DNA of 64,000 nt from NCBI GenBank assembly GCA_031177685.1, contig JAPSGI010000002.1, positions 62,001 to 126,000 on the forward strand. The letters run 5' to 3'. The notes beneath the pieces were generated by a model. It was not told the DNA's origin and searched no databases. It saw only the letters and a program-made list of their open reading frames with translations. The DNA comes from Solirubrobacteraceae bacterium (lineage in GTDB: Bacteria; Actinomycetota; Thermoleophilia; Solirubrobacterales; Solirubrobacteraceae). Below are positions 8,393 through 17,361 of this stretch, piece after piece; position 1 is the stretch's first letter; every line of letters begins with the position of its first letter. Both the position numbers and the translations under genes were made by a program.

Positions 8393-9301
8393 TCACTCGT
8401 AGACGTCGTCCAGGCGCGACCAGGTGTCGCCGTCGTGCCCGGGGACGACGACCAGCCCCGGCGTGCGCTGCACGAACCGGCGCACCTCGCGCAGCGAGCG
8501 CCGCCAGCGGTGCTCGTCGTCCATCAGCAGCGGCGTGACGTCCTCGTCGATGGCGCGCCGCGTGTACGCGGCGTCGCCGCACAGCAGCGCCTCGCGGCCG
8601 CGCAGGCGCAGCACCACGGACTGGTGCCCCGCTGAGTGTCCCGGCGTCGCGACCAGGCGCACCGAGCCGTCGCCGAAGAGATCCAGCGACGCGCCGAAGC
8701 TCTCGAACGACTCGACCTCCGCGGCGCCGTAGTCGACCGTGCGCCAGTCGAACCCGTGGTCGAACTGCGCCGTGCGGTAGCCGCGCAGCGTGCCCCGCGG
8801 AGCGGTGGCGGCGTCCCACTCGCGCGCGTCCACGACGAACGTGGCGTCGGGGAGCTCCGACACCCCGCTGGCGTGGTCGGTGTGCAGGTGCGTCATCACC
8901 ACGACGCCCACGTCCGCGGGCTCCAGGCCGCGCGCGCGCAGCTGGGCGGGCACGGACTGCTCCGCCTCGAAGCGGAACGTGTACAGGCGGCCGCCGAGGC
9001 GCCCGAAGCTCTGGCTGGGATCGATCGCCACGCTGGGGTGCAGCCCGGTGTCGACGAGGATCGCGCCGGCGTTGGGGTGCTCGACCAGGAACGCGGGAAC
9101 CGGCAGCCACGGCCAGTCGCGCCGCGAGCGGCTGGCGAACCCGAGGCCGCGCAGCTTGCGGGCCGGCCCCGAGGGACGCTCGAGCAGGCCCGGCGGCGCG
9201 AGGATCTCGCCGCAGCGCAGCGGATGCAGGCGCACCGTCGCCCCCTCGCGCCCGCCCGGAAGCGGAAGCTGGGCCGGCCGCGGCTCCACCGACACGCTCA
9301 C
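8393..9301 (-). CDS. MBL-fold metallohydrolase (lactonase-like)
   Basis: 302 residues from a GTG. The metallo-beta-lactamase signature HLHTDH occurs near residue 140, with later ligands in ATPGHSAGHQS (about residue 220), CGDAAY and VPGHDGD. The arrangement resembles N-acyl homoserine lactonases and related hydrolases, but nothing fixes the substrate. It converges with the acyltransferase gene with a one-base gap and is divergent from the degenerate SDR gene. Quorum quenching is only one possibility. Confidence 0.85.
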   Translation of the reverse strand: MSVSVEPRPAQLPLPGGREGATVRLHPLRCGEILAPPGLLERPSGPARKLRGLGFASRSRRDWPWLPVPAFLVEHPNAGAILVDTGLHPSVAIDPSQSFGRLGGRLYTFRFEAEQSVPAQLRARGLEPADVGVVVMTHLHTDHASGVSELPDATFVVDAREWDAATAPRGTLRGYRTAQFDHGFDWRTVDYGAAEVESFESFGASLDLFGDGSVRLVATPGHSAGHQSVVLRLRGREALLCGDAAYTRRAIDEDVTPLLMDDEHRWRRSLREVRRFVQRTPGLVVVPGHDGDTWSRLDDVYE

Positions 9302-9333
9302 GGGCGCCAGGCTACAGTCCGCCCGCCCCGCTC

Positions 9334-9837
9334 ATGACCGAAGTCCTGCTCCGACCCGGGCTGCTCGCGGGCCGCCGGCTGGCCGTCTTCGGCGCCGGCG
9401 AGCTCGGCGGCGCGGTGACGCAGACCTGCGGATCGCTCGGGGCGCGCGTGGCGCGCGACGAGCTGCCCGACCCGCTGCACGTCCTGGTGGTGGATGCGGC
9501 CGGCCTGTTCGCGGCCGGCGGTCTGCGCGCCGCCCTGGACGGGACGTGGGAGGCCGTGCGCCCCGCTGGCACCGAGCGGATGATCCCGGCGAACGACGGC
9601 CGCGTGCTGCTGCTGGCGCCGCGTCCGGGCGCCGGGGAGCACGCCGGCCCGGCGCGCGACGGCCTGGAGAACCTCGCGCGCACGCTGTCGATCGAGTGGG
9701 CGCGCTACGGCGTGCGCGTGGTGGCGATCCATCCAGCCGACGGCACGGCGGCGACGGACGTCGCCGCACTGGCCGCCTTCCTCGCCTCGCCCGCCGGCGA
9801 CTACTACTCCGGCTGCCGCTTCTCGCTCGGCGGCTGA
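9334..9837 (+). CDS. Shortened, apparently non-catalytic SDR-like protein
   Basis: 167 residues. It begins with a Rossmann-like GRRLAVFGAGELGGAV and later has ENLARTLSIEWARYGVRVVAIHP and a C-terminal DYYSGCRFSLGG, both typical of short-chain dehydrogenases. It is about 90 residues shorter than the family and lacks the NAG region and the YxxxK catalytic pair: the expected segment reads GPARDGLENLART. No shifted frame restores the missing motifs. It may be a decayed paralog or a non-enzymatic NAD-binding protein. A TACAGT hexamer lies 15 bases before the ATG. The 3' end overlaps the convergent CDF gene by 34 bases. Confidence 0.65.
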   Translation: MTEVLLRPGLLAGRRLAVFGAGELGGAVTQTCGSLGARVARDELPDPLHVLVVDAAGLFAAGGLRAALDGTWEAVRPAGTERMIPANDGRVLLLAPRPGAGEHAGPARDGLENLARTLSIEWARYGVRVVAIHPADGTAATDVAALAAFLASPAGDYYSGCRFSLGG

Positions 9838-10739
9838 GCCGGCTCGATCGACAGCAGCCGCGAGTGCTCGTGCTCGATCTGCAGCGTCGTGTGCCGCAGC
9901 CCGAAGCGCTCCTCCAGCAGCCGCTCGAGCTCCACGCGCGTGGCGTGGGCGTCGGCCCGCTCGCCCACCACCACGTGCGCCGAGAGCGCCGGGAACCCCG
10001 ACGTCACCTCCCACACGTGCAGGTCGTGGACCTCGACGACACCGGGCTGGCGCGCCAGCTCGGTGCCGATCGCCTCGGGATCCACGCCCTCCGGCGCCGC
10101 CTCCAGGAACACGCGTCCCGAGGCGCGCAGCAGCGACCAGGCGGAGTGCAGCATCAGCGCCGCGACCACGAGCGACGCGAGCGCGTCGGCGCGGTCGAAC
10201 CCGGTGGCGAGGATGACCGCCGCCGCGACGGCGGTCGCGACGAACGCGTAGAGGTCGGTGAGGACGTGCCGGTAGGAGCCCTCGACGTTGAGGCTCTCGC
10301 GCCCGGCGCCGGCCAGCACGCGCACGGCGACCAGGTTCACCGCGATCCCGACGACCGCGACCGCCAGCACCAGGCCGCCCTCGACGCCGGGCGGGTCGAA
10401 CAGGCGGCGGATCGACTCGTAGACGACGAGCACGCCCAGGACGCCCAGCGTCGCGCCGTTGACCTGGGCCGAGAAGATCTCCACCCGCCCCATCCCGAAG
10501 GTCATCGCGCCGCGGGGCGGGCGCGTCGCGATCCGCGCGGCGGCGAGCGACAGGGCGATGGCGCCGGCGTCGCTGAGCATGTGGGCGGCGTCCGCCAGCA
10601 GGGCCAGCGAGGAGGCGAGGATGCCCACCACGACCTCCACCGCCATGAACCCGACGATGAGGGCCAGCGCCGTCCACAGGCGCCGGCGGTCCGCGTCGGC
10701 GCGCACCACGTGGTGGTGGCCGTGCGCGTGCGCGCTCAC
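9804..10739 (-). CDS. Cation diffusion facilitator (CzcD/ZnT-type) metal exporter
   Basis: 311 residues. The N-terminus is histidine-rich (SAHAHGHHHVV), followed by six predicted membrane spans. Metal-site motifs are LLADAAHMLSDAGAI (span 2, about residue 50) and HVLTDLYAFVA (span 5), both HxxxD-like. The cytoplasmic C-terminal domain ends EHEHSRLL. Proton-driven efflux of Zn, Co or similar from the cytoplasm is expected. The GTG start at 10739 overlaps the TGA of the upstream EEP gene (GTGA), so translation is probably coupled. Confidence 0.92.
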   Translation of the reverse strand: MSAHAHGHHHVVRADADRRRLWTALALIVGFMAVEVVVGILASSLALLADAAHMLSDAGAIALSLAAARIATRPPRGAMTFGMGRVEIFSAQVNGATLGVLGVLVVYESIRRLFDPPGVEGGLVLAVAVVGIAVNLVAVRVLAGAGRESLNVEGSYRHVLTDLYAFVATAVAAAVILATGFDRADALASLVVAALMLHSAWSLLRASGRVFLEAAPEGVDPEAIGTELARQPGVVEVHDLHVWEVTSGFPALSAHVVVGERADAHATRVELERLLEERFGLRHTTLQIEHEHSRLLSIEPAQPPSEKRQPE

Positions 10740-11545
10740 GTACGGTCGAGGCGCAGCCGGACGACGAGCGGCCGGTGGTCGGAGAAGCGGTAGGCGGCGG
10801 AGGAGGGGACGTGGGCGTCCAGGACGGTGATCCCGCGCGAGACGTAGACGTAGTCCACGCGCGCGTTGCCCACCGTCGGGCGGCGCACGCGCTCCAGCAG
10901 CGCCGCGTCGCGCATGCGCCGGCGCAGCTGGCGCATCTCGGGCGCGTTCGGGCGGGCGTTGAGGTCTCCCATGAGCACGAACGGGCCGCGGATGCCGGCG
11001 ACGATCCGCATGATCGCGCGCACCTGCGCGCGGCGGGCGGCGGCGACGTCGCTGAGATGGGTGTTCAGGACGGTGAGGTTGCGACCGCGGACGCTGACGC
11101 CGACCTGCGCCATCCCGCGCGGCTCCTCCGTGCCGATCTGCGGCAGCCGGTAGTCGCGCACGGCGCCCGCGCGCAGCGGGTAACGGCTGAGGAGGGCCGT
11201 CCCGTAGCGGCACTCGCCGTCCTCGTCGAAGTCGAGCGACGAGCAGTCCAGCACGGGGTCGAATTGGAAGCTCATCGCCAGGCGCGACGCCAGCTCGCGC
11301 GCCTGGTCGAGGCTGTCGCTGCGCGACCAGGAGCGGTCGACCTCCTGCAGGCCGACGATCGTGGGGCGGTGGCGCTCGATGTACCCGGCGATCGGCTCCA
11401 GGTAGTTGCCGGTCTGGACGGCGCTGGCGATGTTGTACGTCATGACCGTCAGGGTGCGCGCGGGCGCCGCGCCGGCCGCGGGCGCGCCTGCCAGCAGCGC
11501 GGCCACGGCGAGCGCCGCCACCCCCAAGAGCCTCCGTGCGTCCAT
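10736..11545 (-). CDS. Secreted endonuclease/exonuclease/phosphatase-family protein
   Basis: 269 residues from the ATG at 11545, which places a signal peptide (LLGVAALAVAALLAGAPAAGAAP) first. EEP-superfamily motifs follow: MTYNIASAV, IVGLQEVD, LNTHLS, LMGDLNARPN and SDHRPLVVRL, covering the Glu, Asp-Asn and Asp-His catalytic residues. These enzymes cut phosphodiesters in nucleic acids, inositol phosphates or sphingomyelin. Export suggests an extracellular or membrane-phospholipid substrate. The stop overlaps the start of the CDF gene by GTGA. Substrate not assignable. Confidence 0.88.
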   Translation of the reverse strand: MDARRLLGVAALAVAALLAGAPAAGAAPARTLTVMTYNIASAVQTGNYLEPIAGYIERHRPTIVGLQEVDRSWSRSDSLDQARELASRLAMSFQFDPVLDCSSLDFDEDGECRYGTALLSRYPLRAGAVRDYRLPQIGTEEPRGMAQVGVSVRGRNLTVLNTHLSDVAAARRAQVRAIMRIVAGIRGPFVLMGDLNARPNAPEMRQLRRRMRDAALLERVRRPTVGNARVDYVYVSRGITVLDAHVPSSAAYRFSDHRPLVVRLRLDRT

Positions 11546-11584
11546 CACGCGCACATTGTGGGCGCTGCGCGGGCGCGAGCGCAA

Positions 11585-12412
11585 TCAGGTGGTCATGCCG
11601 CCGAACTGGCCGCCCGTCACGTTGAGGACCTGGCCGTGCACGTAGTTCGACCACGGCGAGCACAAGAAGAAGATCCCGCCGGCCGCCTCCTCCGGGGTGC
11701 CCGGGCGTCCGAGGGGGATGATCGCGGCCGCCAGCTGGCGCAGCTGCTCGGGGATGCCCAGCTGGATCTCGCGCCCGCCGATCTCCATCTTGTTGGCGTC
11801 CTCCTTGGCGGCGGTCAGGCGCGTCTCGATGTAGCCGAAGGCCACGGCGTTGACGTTGATCTTGAACTGGCCCCACTCCTTGGCCAGCGTCTTGGTGAGC
11901 CCGACGACGCCGGCCTTGCCCGAGGAGTAGTTGACCTGGCCGGCGTTGCCCATCGTCCCGGAGATCGAGGAGACGTTGACGACCTTGCGGAACACCTCGC
12001 GACCCTCCTCGCGCTCCTTCTTGGCGGGCTCGCGCAGGTGCGGCGCGGCGGCCCGCAGCACGCGGAAGGGCACGACGTTGTGGATGTCCAGCATGGCCTG
12101 GAACTGCTCGTCGCTCATCTTGTGGATCGGCCCGTCGAAGGTGTAGCCGGCGTTGTTGACGAGGATGTCGAGGCGGCCCCACTCGTCGACGGCGCGCTGG
12201 ACCATCGCGTCGGGCGTGCCCTCGGCGGTCAGGTCGCCGGAGAACGCGACGGTCTCGCCCTGGATGTCGTTCGAGGCCTGTTCGGCCACGTCCCCGTCCA
12301 GGTCGTTGATCAGGACCTTGGCGCCCTGCTCCGCCAGCAGCTCGGCGGTCGCCCGCCCGATCCCGCGCGCGCTGCCGGTGACGATCGCCACCCTGTCGTC
12401 GAGAACTCCCAT
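11585..12412 (-). CDS. Short-chain dehydrogenase/reductase (3-hydroxyacyl-type)
   Basis: 275 residues from the ATG at 12412. TGSARGIGRA is the NAD(P) glycine motif, NNAG is near residue 85, the catalytic serine is in NVSSISG and the Tyr/Lys pair in YSSGKAG. An insertion with EPAKKEREEGREVF follows strand 4. The C-terminus VTGGQFGGMTT is typical. It probably oxidises a hydroxyacyl-CoA or alcohol in the lipid-catabolic cluster. A TAGAGT candidate -10 (about 12463-12468, within the crotonase stop region) and a TTGACC/GGTC-type half-palindrome near 12436-12449 lie upstream. Same strand as the crotonase 50 bases upstream. Confidence 0.9.
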   Translation of the reverse strand: MGVLDDRVAIVTGSARGIGRATAELLAEQGAKVLINDLDGDVAEQASNDIQGETVAFSGDLTAEGTPDAMVQRAVDEWGRLDILVNNAGYTFDGPIHKMSDEQFQAMLDIHNVVPFRVLRAAAPHLREPAKKEREEGREVFRKVVNVSSISGTMGNAGQVNYSSGKAGVVGLTKTLAKEWGQFKINVNAVAFGYIETRLTAAKEDANKMEIGGREIQLGIPEQLRQLAAAIIPLGRPGTPEEAAGGIFFLCSPWSNYVHGQVLNVTGGQFGGMTT

Positions 12413-12435
12413 GCCGTCTGTCTCCTCGTTCTTGG

Positions 12436-12449
12436 TTGACCGGCCAGTC
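12436..12449. promoter_or_regulatory. Imperfect TetR-type operator before the SDR gene
   Basis: TTGACCGGCCAGTC has a 10-of-12 symmetric core (GACCGGCCAGTC) and shares the TTGACC half-site with the perfect palindrome at 35032-35049. It sits between the candidate -10 and the SDR start codon. It could be bound by the TetR protein encoded at 35888-36517 or a relative; this is inference. Confidence 0.4.
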
Positions 12450-12461
12450 GAGCGCGGAACT

Positions 12462-13415
12462 CTATTCGGAGACCAGGTCCACGGCCTCGCCCGCGCGGTA
12501 GCGCGCGAGCGTCGCGCCGGCCTCCTCCGGGGACACCTCACCGGCCCGCTCGACCTCCTCCACGTAGGCGCGCATGGCGCGGACCGCGGCGGGGCGCGCG
12601 GCGATCGCCAGAAAGGCCGCGCGCTCCAGGTGCAGCCCCGCCGGGAGCGGCCGCGTCGACCCGTCGTACACCGCGCGCTTGACCGCGGCGACGGTCGCCG
12701 GGGAGCGCCGGGCCAGGCGCGCCGCCGTGGCGCCGGCCTCCTCCAGCAGCCGCTCCGGCGCCACCACGCGGTGCACCATCCCGTAGCGCTCGGCCTCCTC
12801 GGCGTCGAGCACGCGGCCCTCCAGCATCATCTCCAGCGCGCGGGCCGATCCCACCATGCGCGGCAGCCGCTGGGTCCCGCCCCCGCCGGGCATCAGGCCC
12901 AGGGTGGTCTCCGGAAGCCCGATCCGGGCGCTCGGCTCGGCCGCCATGATGCGCACGTCGCAGGCCAGCGCCAGCTCGCAGCCGCCGCCCATCGCCAGGC
13001 CGTTGATGGCGGCGACGAACACCTTGTCGGAGCGGTTCATGGCCGTGAAGAGCTCGTGGATGCGCTGCAGGTCCTCCACGCCCGCGGCGGGCGAGCGCTC
13101 CAGCGCGCGGCGCGCGGCGGGGAGGCGGCGCAGCGCGCCGGCCACGCGCAGCAGCCCGCGGGCCGCGGGCGCCGGTGCCGCCACGCCCACCGCCTCCGAG
13201 CCGCGCAGGATCTCCGCCACGTCGAAGTGCGTGATGAAGACCCGGTCGACCGCACCCGTGAGCACGACCGCGCCGACGGAGCGCTCGCGCCGCAGGTCGC
13301 GAACGAGCTCCAGCAGCTCGACCACCATCCGGTTCGTCATGAAGTTGCGGGGCGGGTTGGAGAGGCGGACGGTCATGACGCGCCCCTCGCGCTGCACGAT
13401 CAGCTGCGACGACAT
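12462..13415 (-). CDS. Enoyl-CoA hydratase/isomerase, long variant
   Basis: 317 residues, longer than the usual 260. Crotonase core: oxyanion-hole segment [23 protein letters not shown] near residue 135, and [26 protein letters not shown] carrying the catalytic Glu. The first oxyanion segment is unusual: [18 protein letters not shown], then about 40 extra residues rich in Ala and Arg (residues 75-115) that account for the length. It is upstream of and codirectional with the SDR gene, a reasonable beta-oxidation pair. The upstream region contains a CCACTTCCCG box also found before two other acyl-CoA genes. Confidence 0.88.
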   Translation of the reverse strand: MSSQLIVQREGRVMTVRLSNPPRNFMTNRMVVELLELVRDLRRERSVGAVVLTGAVDRVFITHFDVAEILRGSEAVGVAAPAPAARGLLRVAGALRRLPAARRALERSPAAGVEDLQRIHELFTAMNRSDKVFVAAINGLAMGGGCELALACDVRIMAAEPSARIGLPETTLGLMPGGGGTQRLPRMVGSARALEMMLEGRVLDAEEAERYGMVHRVVAPERLLEEAGATAARLARRSPATVAAVKRAVYDGSTRPLPAGLHLERAAFLAIAARPAAVRAMRAYVEEVERAGEVSPEEAGATLARYRAGEAVDLVSE

Positions 13416-13483
13416 TTCTCACCTTTCGCGTACGGGAAGTGGCAGCATCGCAGCGCCCGCACGTCCCAGCCCGAGGAGGAGCA

Positions 13484-14143
13484 GTGGAGCGCAGCAGATG
13501 GGAGCGCCTGGCGCCGCTGAGCGGAGTGCTTTTCGTGGCCCTGCTGGTCGCATCGTTCGTGATCAGCGGCGAGCCGCCGGATTCCGACGAGGGCATCTCC
13601 GAGGTCCTCGAGTACTGGCGCGACGACGACAGCAAGGTGATCGCGAGTGCGATCCTCGGCGTCTACGCGCTGATCGCCTTCCTGTGGTTCCTCGGCGCGC
13701 TGCGCAGTGCCCTGCGCGCGGCCGAGGGCAGCACGGGCCGCCTGTCGGCGACCGCCTTCGCGGGCGGGATCGTGCTGGCCGCGGGCGCCGCCGTGGGGCT
13801 CGCGATCCAGTACGCCGCCGCGGAGTCCGCGGGCGACGTGCCGTCGCAGGTGACGCAGACGCTTTCCGTGCTCAACGCCGAGTACTTCATTCCGTTCCCG
13901 GTGGGACTGGGCGTGCTGCTGCTGGCCACGGCGGTCGCCACGATCCGGCACGGCCCGCTGCCCAAGTGGATGGGCTGGATCGCGCTCGTGCTCGGGATCG
14001 CCGCGATCACGCCGGCCGGGTTCGTCGCCTTCCTGGGCTTCCTGCCGTGGGTGGTCGTCGCCAGCATCCTGCTGTACCTGCGACCGCCCGCGACGGCGAT
14101 CGAACCTACAACCCCAGCGTCTTCCCCAGGATCTCCTTCATGA
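13484..14143 (+). CDS. Unrecognised multispanning membrane protein
   Basis: 219 residues from a GTG at 13484 that has GAGGAGGA just upstream. About six hydrophobic segments are seen: residues 12-30, 55-80, 95-120, 140-160, 170-195 and 195-205. A short acidic loop ([20 protein letters not shown]) follows helix 1. It is similar in shape to DUF4386-like membrane proteins, but I do not recognise a family with certainty. It is divergent from the crotonase gene, and its 3' end overlaps the convergent acyl-CoA dehydrogenase gene by 38 bases. No function proposed. Confidence 0.7.
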   Translation: MERSRWERLAPLSGVLFVALLVASFVISGEPPDSDEGISEVLEYWRDDDSKVIASAILGVYALIAFLWFLGALRSALRAAEGSTGRLSATAFAGGIVLAAGAAVGLAIQYAAAESAGDVPSQVTQTLSVLNAEYFIPFPVGLGVLLLATAVATIRHGPLPKWMGWIALVLGIAAITPAGFVAFLGFLPWVVVASILLYLRPPATAIEPTTPASSPGSPS

Positions 14144-15266
14144 TCTCGTCGGTTCCGCCGCCGATGGGGCCGAGGCGGGTGTCGCGCGCGGCGCGCTCGA
14201 TGCCGTACTCCTTCATGTAGCCGGCGCCGCCGTGGATCTGCAGGCAGGAGTCGGCCACGTCGAAGGCGGCGCGCTGGGTGGCCAGCTTGGCCATCGTGAC
14301 CTCGCGCACCGCGTCGTCGCCGTCCACGAAGCGGCGCAGCGCGTCGTAGGTGATCGCGCGGCCGACCTCGATCGTCGTGGCGATCTCCGCCAGCTTGTGG
14401 CGGATCGCCTGGTGGGAGCCGATGGGCTTGCCGAACGCGCGGCGCTCGCGCGCGAACTCCAGCGTGCGCTCGAAGCTGGCCTGCATGCCGCCGAGCGACC
14501 CCAGCGCCATCAGCAGCCGCTCCCACTGGAAGTTGGCCATGATCAGGTAGAAGCCCTGGTTCTCCTCGCCCAGCAGGTTCTCTTCCGGGACGAAGACGTC
14601 GTCGAAGGAGATCAGCGCGGTGTCCGACGCGTGCCAGCCGAGCTTCTCCAGCGCGCTGGAGTGCACGCCGTCGCCGCGCTCGACCACCAGGAAGGAGAGC
14701 CCGTGATGGCCGCCCTCCTGGCGGGTCTTGACCGCGGTGACGATGAAGTCCGCGCGCACGCCGTTGGTGATGAACGTCTTGGAGCCGTTGACCAGCCAGC
14801 CGCCCTCCACGCGGCGCGCGTGCGTCTTGATCCCGGCCACGTCGGAGCCGGCGTCGGGCTCGGTGATCCCCAGCGCGCCGATCTTCTCGCCCCGAATGCC
14901 GGGCACCAGCCAGCGCTGCTTTTGCTCCTCGGTCCCGAACTTCCAGATCGGCGGCAGCGCGATCGACGTGTGCGCGCCGAGGCCGGCGGCCAGCCCGCCG
15001 GACCCGCAGCGCGCCAGCTCCTCGGTCCACACCGCATCGGCCACGTAGCCGCCGCCCTGGCCGCCGTAGCGCTCCTCGAACTTCAACCCGAGGTAGCCGA
15101 GCTTCCCGCAGCGCGCGAAGACCTCGTTGGGGAACCACTTCGCGTCCTCGTACTCCTGCGCGCGCGGGCGCAGCTCGTTCTCCACGAAGCGCCGCACGAC
15201 CTTGCGGAAGTCCTCGTGCTCCTGTGCGAAGGGCGGAGGGGGGCGCCGGACCGCCGTCGTGCTCAT
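14106..15266 (-). CDS. Acyl-CoA dehydrogenase
   Basis: 386 residues, the usual length. FAD-dependent alpha,beta-dehydrogenation of an acyl-CoA. Motifs: [17 protein letters not shown] (FAD/substrate region, about residue 125), [26 protein letters not shown] and IQIHGG-type [16 protein letters not shown] near residue 345; the catalytic base lies in the [12 protein letters not shown]-terminal region. The ATG at 15266 overlaps the stop of the NTF2-like gene (ATGA). The C-terminus overlaps the convergent membrane-protein gene. Chain-length specificity is not readable. Confidence 0.93.
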   Translation of the reverse strand: MSTTAVRRPPPPFAQEHEDFRKVVRRFVENELRPRAQEYEDAKWFPNEVFARCGKLGYLGLKFEERYGGQGGGYVADAVWTEELARCGSGGLAAGLGAHTSIALPPIWKFGTEEQKQRWLVPGIRGEKIGALGITEPDAGSDVAGIKTHARRVEGGWLVNGSKTFITNGVRADFIVTAVKTRQEGGHHGLSFLVVERGDGVHSSALEKLGWHASDTALISFDDVFVPEENLLGEENQGFYLIMANFQWERLLMALGSLGGMQASFERTLEFARERRAFGKPIGSHQAIRHKLAEIATTIEVGRAITYDALRRFVDGDDAVREVTMAKLATQRAAFDVADSCLQIHGGAGYMKEYGIERAARDTRLGPIGGGTDEIMKEILGKTLGL

Positions 15267-15709
15267 GGCAGCGTCGTGTGGCCGCGGGCGGCGTGATCGA
15301 AGCCCTGCAGGTCTCCGCCGCGCTCGTTGTAGTAGGCGCGCACCTCGCAGATCAGCCCGCCGCGGAAGGCCAGGAACTCGGCGCCGCGGTCCAGCAGGCG
15401 CCGGCCGTCGCGCGGGTGGTCGAACGCCATCGACCACTCGATCGCCACCTCGTCGGGGCCCTCCACCGCGTGCTCGAGCGTCCAGCGGGCGTTGAGGTGC
15501 CGCACGGCCAGCGCCGCGTTCTCGGCGATCGCCCGCGCGCCCACGTGCGGGTCGCGGCGCGTGTAGTAGTGGACCGCGTCCTGTGTGAAGTGCCGCGCCA
15601 CCGCGCCGGCGTCGCCCGTGTTCAGCGACTCGTAGTACGAGCGGACGTGCTCCAGCCGCGCGCCCATCGCCGCGATGTTGTCACGATTCGTGCTACTCAT
15701 GGGCAACAT
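15263..15709 (-). CDS. NTF2-like/SnoaL-type small protein
   Basis: 148 residues with the cone-fold pattern of nuclear-transport-factor-2-like proteins: HVRSYYESLNTGDAGAVARHFTQDAVHYY at the N-terminus and FRGGLICEVRAYYNE near the C-terminus. Such proteins are isomerases, hydrolases or ligand binders. Overlap ATGA with the acyl-CoA dehydrogenase gene implies coupled translation and a shared pathway, perhaps on a cyclic or branched acyl substrate. Internal ATGs at 15700 and 15667 are alternative starts. Activity unknown. Confidence 0.8.
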   Translation of the reverse strand: MLPMSSTNRDNIAAMGARLEHVRSYYESLNTGDAGAVARHFTQDAVHYYTRRDPHVGARAIAENAALAVRHLNARWTLEHAVEGPDEVAIEWSMAFDHPRDGRRLLDRGAEFLAFRGGLICEVRAYYNERGGDLQGFDHAARGHTTLP

Positions 15710-15720
15710 CGCCTGGCAGA

Positions 15721-16062
15721 ATGCTGGTCATGAAGTGCGCGTGGTCGGGATACGACGTCGAGGCTGAGCTGCGGCGGCTCGACGAGCGCTACGCCGAGCG
15801 AGCTCGCGCCTACGAGGGTCTCGCGGACCGTTACGACCGCCTGACCGAGGACAACCGGCAGTTCACGCGGGACTGCGTGGCGATGATGCAGCGCGCGGCG
15901 AACCGCCAGGAGAAGGCGCTGGACCGCTACTTCGATGAGATGCAGGCGCGGACCGCCGAGATCGCGGCGCGCACTGAGGAGATCGTCGCGGAGGGATGCG
16001 CTCAACGCGAGGCGCTCTTCCGCATGCTCGACCGGCTTCCGCCCGCGCCCGGCGAGGCCTAG
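15721..16062 (+). CDS. Small coiled-coil protein of unknown function
   Basis: 113 residues, almost wholly helical and charged: AELRRLDERYAERARAYEGLADRYDRL, then RQEKALDRYFDEMQARTAEIAARTEEIV. Heptad-like spacing suggests a coiled coil. No signal peptide or membrane span. It starts 11 bases from the divergent NTF2-like gene, and its stop overlaps the convergent acyl-CoA dehydrogenase gene by 4 bases, which fits a real gene packed between neighbours. I do not recognise a family. A second ATG at 15730 could be the start. Confidence 0.6.
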   Translation: MLVMKCAWSGYDVEAELRRLDERYAERARAYEGLADRYDRLTEDNRQFTRDCVAMMQRAANRQEKALDRYFDEMQARTAEIAARTEEIVAEGCAQREALFRMLDRLPPAPGEA

Positions 16063-17246
16063 ATCCCGTAGGACCGGCCGATCACGTCGAGCATGATCTC
16101 GTCGGTCCCGGCCCCGATGCGGTTCAGGCGCATGTCGCGCCACACGCGCTCGACGCCGTACTCGCGCATGTAGCCGGCGCCGCCGTGGATCTGGATGCAT
16201 TCGTCGGCCACCTCGACCGCGACGCGCGCCGCGTGCAGTTTGGCCATCGAGATCTCCCGCACGGGGTACTCCCCGTTGGCGAAGCGCCAGGCCGTCATGT
16301 AGACCAGCTGGCGGGCGGACTCGATCTTGGTCGCCATCTCGGCGAACTTGTGGCGGATGACCTGGAAGTTGCCGATCGGACGCCCGAAGGCGGTGCGCTC
16401 CTTGGCGTACTCCAGCGTGCGATCGAAGCAGCGCTGGGCGCCGGACACGCAGCCGGCGGCGCCGATCATCCGCTCGCCCTGGAGCTCCCACATGATGTGG
16501 TAGAAGCCCTTGCCGACCTCGCCGAGCACGGCGCTCGCCGGGACGCGCACGTCCTGGAAGGCCAGCAGCGCCGTGTCCGAGGCGTGCATGCCGAGCTTCT
16601 CGAGCTTCTTCTCGCGGATCACGCCCGGCGCGTCCATGGGGACGAGGAACAGCGTGAAGCCGTCGTAGCCGGCGTCGGGATCCGTCTTGGTGACCAGCAC
16701 GATCACGTCGGCGCGGTGGCCGTTCGTGATGTAGGTCTTGGACCCGTTGATGACGTAGTCGTCGCCGTCGCGCACCGCGCGCGTCTTGATCCCGGCGACG
16801 TCCGAGCCCGCGTCGGGCTCGGTGATCCCCAGGCAGAGGATCTTCTTGCCGGCGATCGCCGGGACGACCCACTCCTGCTTCTGCTCCTCGGTTCCGAAGG
16901 CCAGGATGGGCGGCATCGCCATGTCGGTGTGGACGGCGATGCCCATGGCCAGCCCGCCCGAGGCGGCCTCGCCGATCGCCTCGGCCAGCACGAGCGCCGA
17001 GTAGTAGTCGCCGCCCTGCCCGCCGTACTCCTCCGGCTTGTCGAGTCCGAGGAAACCCAGCTCGCCCATGCGCTCGAAGACCCAGTTCGGGAAGGTGGTC
17101 TCCTCCCACTCCTCGGCGTGCGGTCGCAGCTCCTTGCGGGCGAAGTTCTCGATCGACTCGCGGAGCTGCTCGTGCTCGTCGGTGAAGATGAAGTGCTTGC
17201 GCTTGGCGCCGAAGTTGGGCTTCAGGACGTTGGCGGCGGTGGCCAT
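16059..17246 (-). CDS. Acyl-CoA dehydrogenase
   Basis: 395 residues from the ATG at 17246, which has GAGGAGA upstream. Close in layout to the enzyme at 14106-15266: [71 protein letters not shown] and C-terminal GAGTDEIMLDVIG. The N-terminal segment (NFGAKRKHFIFTDEHEQLRES) differs, so the two are paralogs with probably distinct acyl substrates. An inverted repeat with GGGAA(A)GTAG arms lies just upstream at 17263-17298. Confidence 0.93.
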   Translation of the reverse strand: MATAANVLKPNFGAKRKHFIFTDEHEQLRESIENFARKELRPHAEEWEETTFPNWVFERMGELGFLGLDKPEEYGGQGGDYYSALVLAEAIGEAASGGLAMGIAVHTDMAMPPILAFGTEEQKQEWVVPAIAGKKILCLGITEPDAGSDVAGIKTRAVRDGDDYVINGSKTYITNGHRADVIVLVTKTDPDAGYDGFTLFLVPMDAPGVIREKKLEKLGMHASDTALLAFQDVRVPASAVLGEVGKGFYHIMWELQGERMIGAAGCVSGAQRCFDRTLEYAKERTAFGRPIGNFQVIRHKFAEMATKIESARQLVYMTAWRFANGEYPVREISMAKLHAARVAVEVADECIQIHGGAGYMREYGVERVWRDMRLNRIGAGTDEIMLDVIGRSYGI

Positions 17247-17262
17247 GCGATCTCTCCTCTGC

Positions 17263-17298
17263 GCGGGAAAGTAGACGGTAACACTTCCTACTTCCCGC
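17263..17298. promoter_or_regulatory. Inverted repeat and CACTTCCYACTTCCC box, acyl-CoA dehydrogenase upstream region
   Basis: GCGGGAAAGTAG (17263-17274) faces CTACTTCCCGC (17288-17298); the arms match apart from one extra A. The stretch 17276-17299 matches 30086-30109, upstream of the BKACE gene, at 21 of 24 positions. It lies 17 bases from the dehydrogenase start codon and about 60 bases before the divergent gene at 17362. Likely a shared operator for acyl-CoA genes; the regulator is unknown. Confidence 0.5.
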
Positions 17299-17361
17299 GA
17301 CACGACATTCGTCCAGAAGCGCCTCGCTGGGCCTTTCCGCGAGCTACCTTGGAGTCGTCGC

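Noticed and set aside
9334-9837. Frameshifted full-length SDR
   Set aside because: The other frames in this region do not supply the missing NAG or YxxxK segments.
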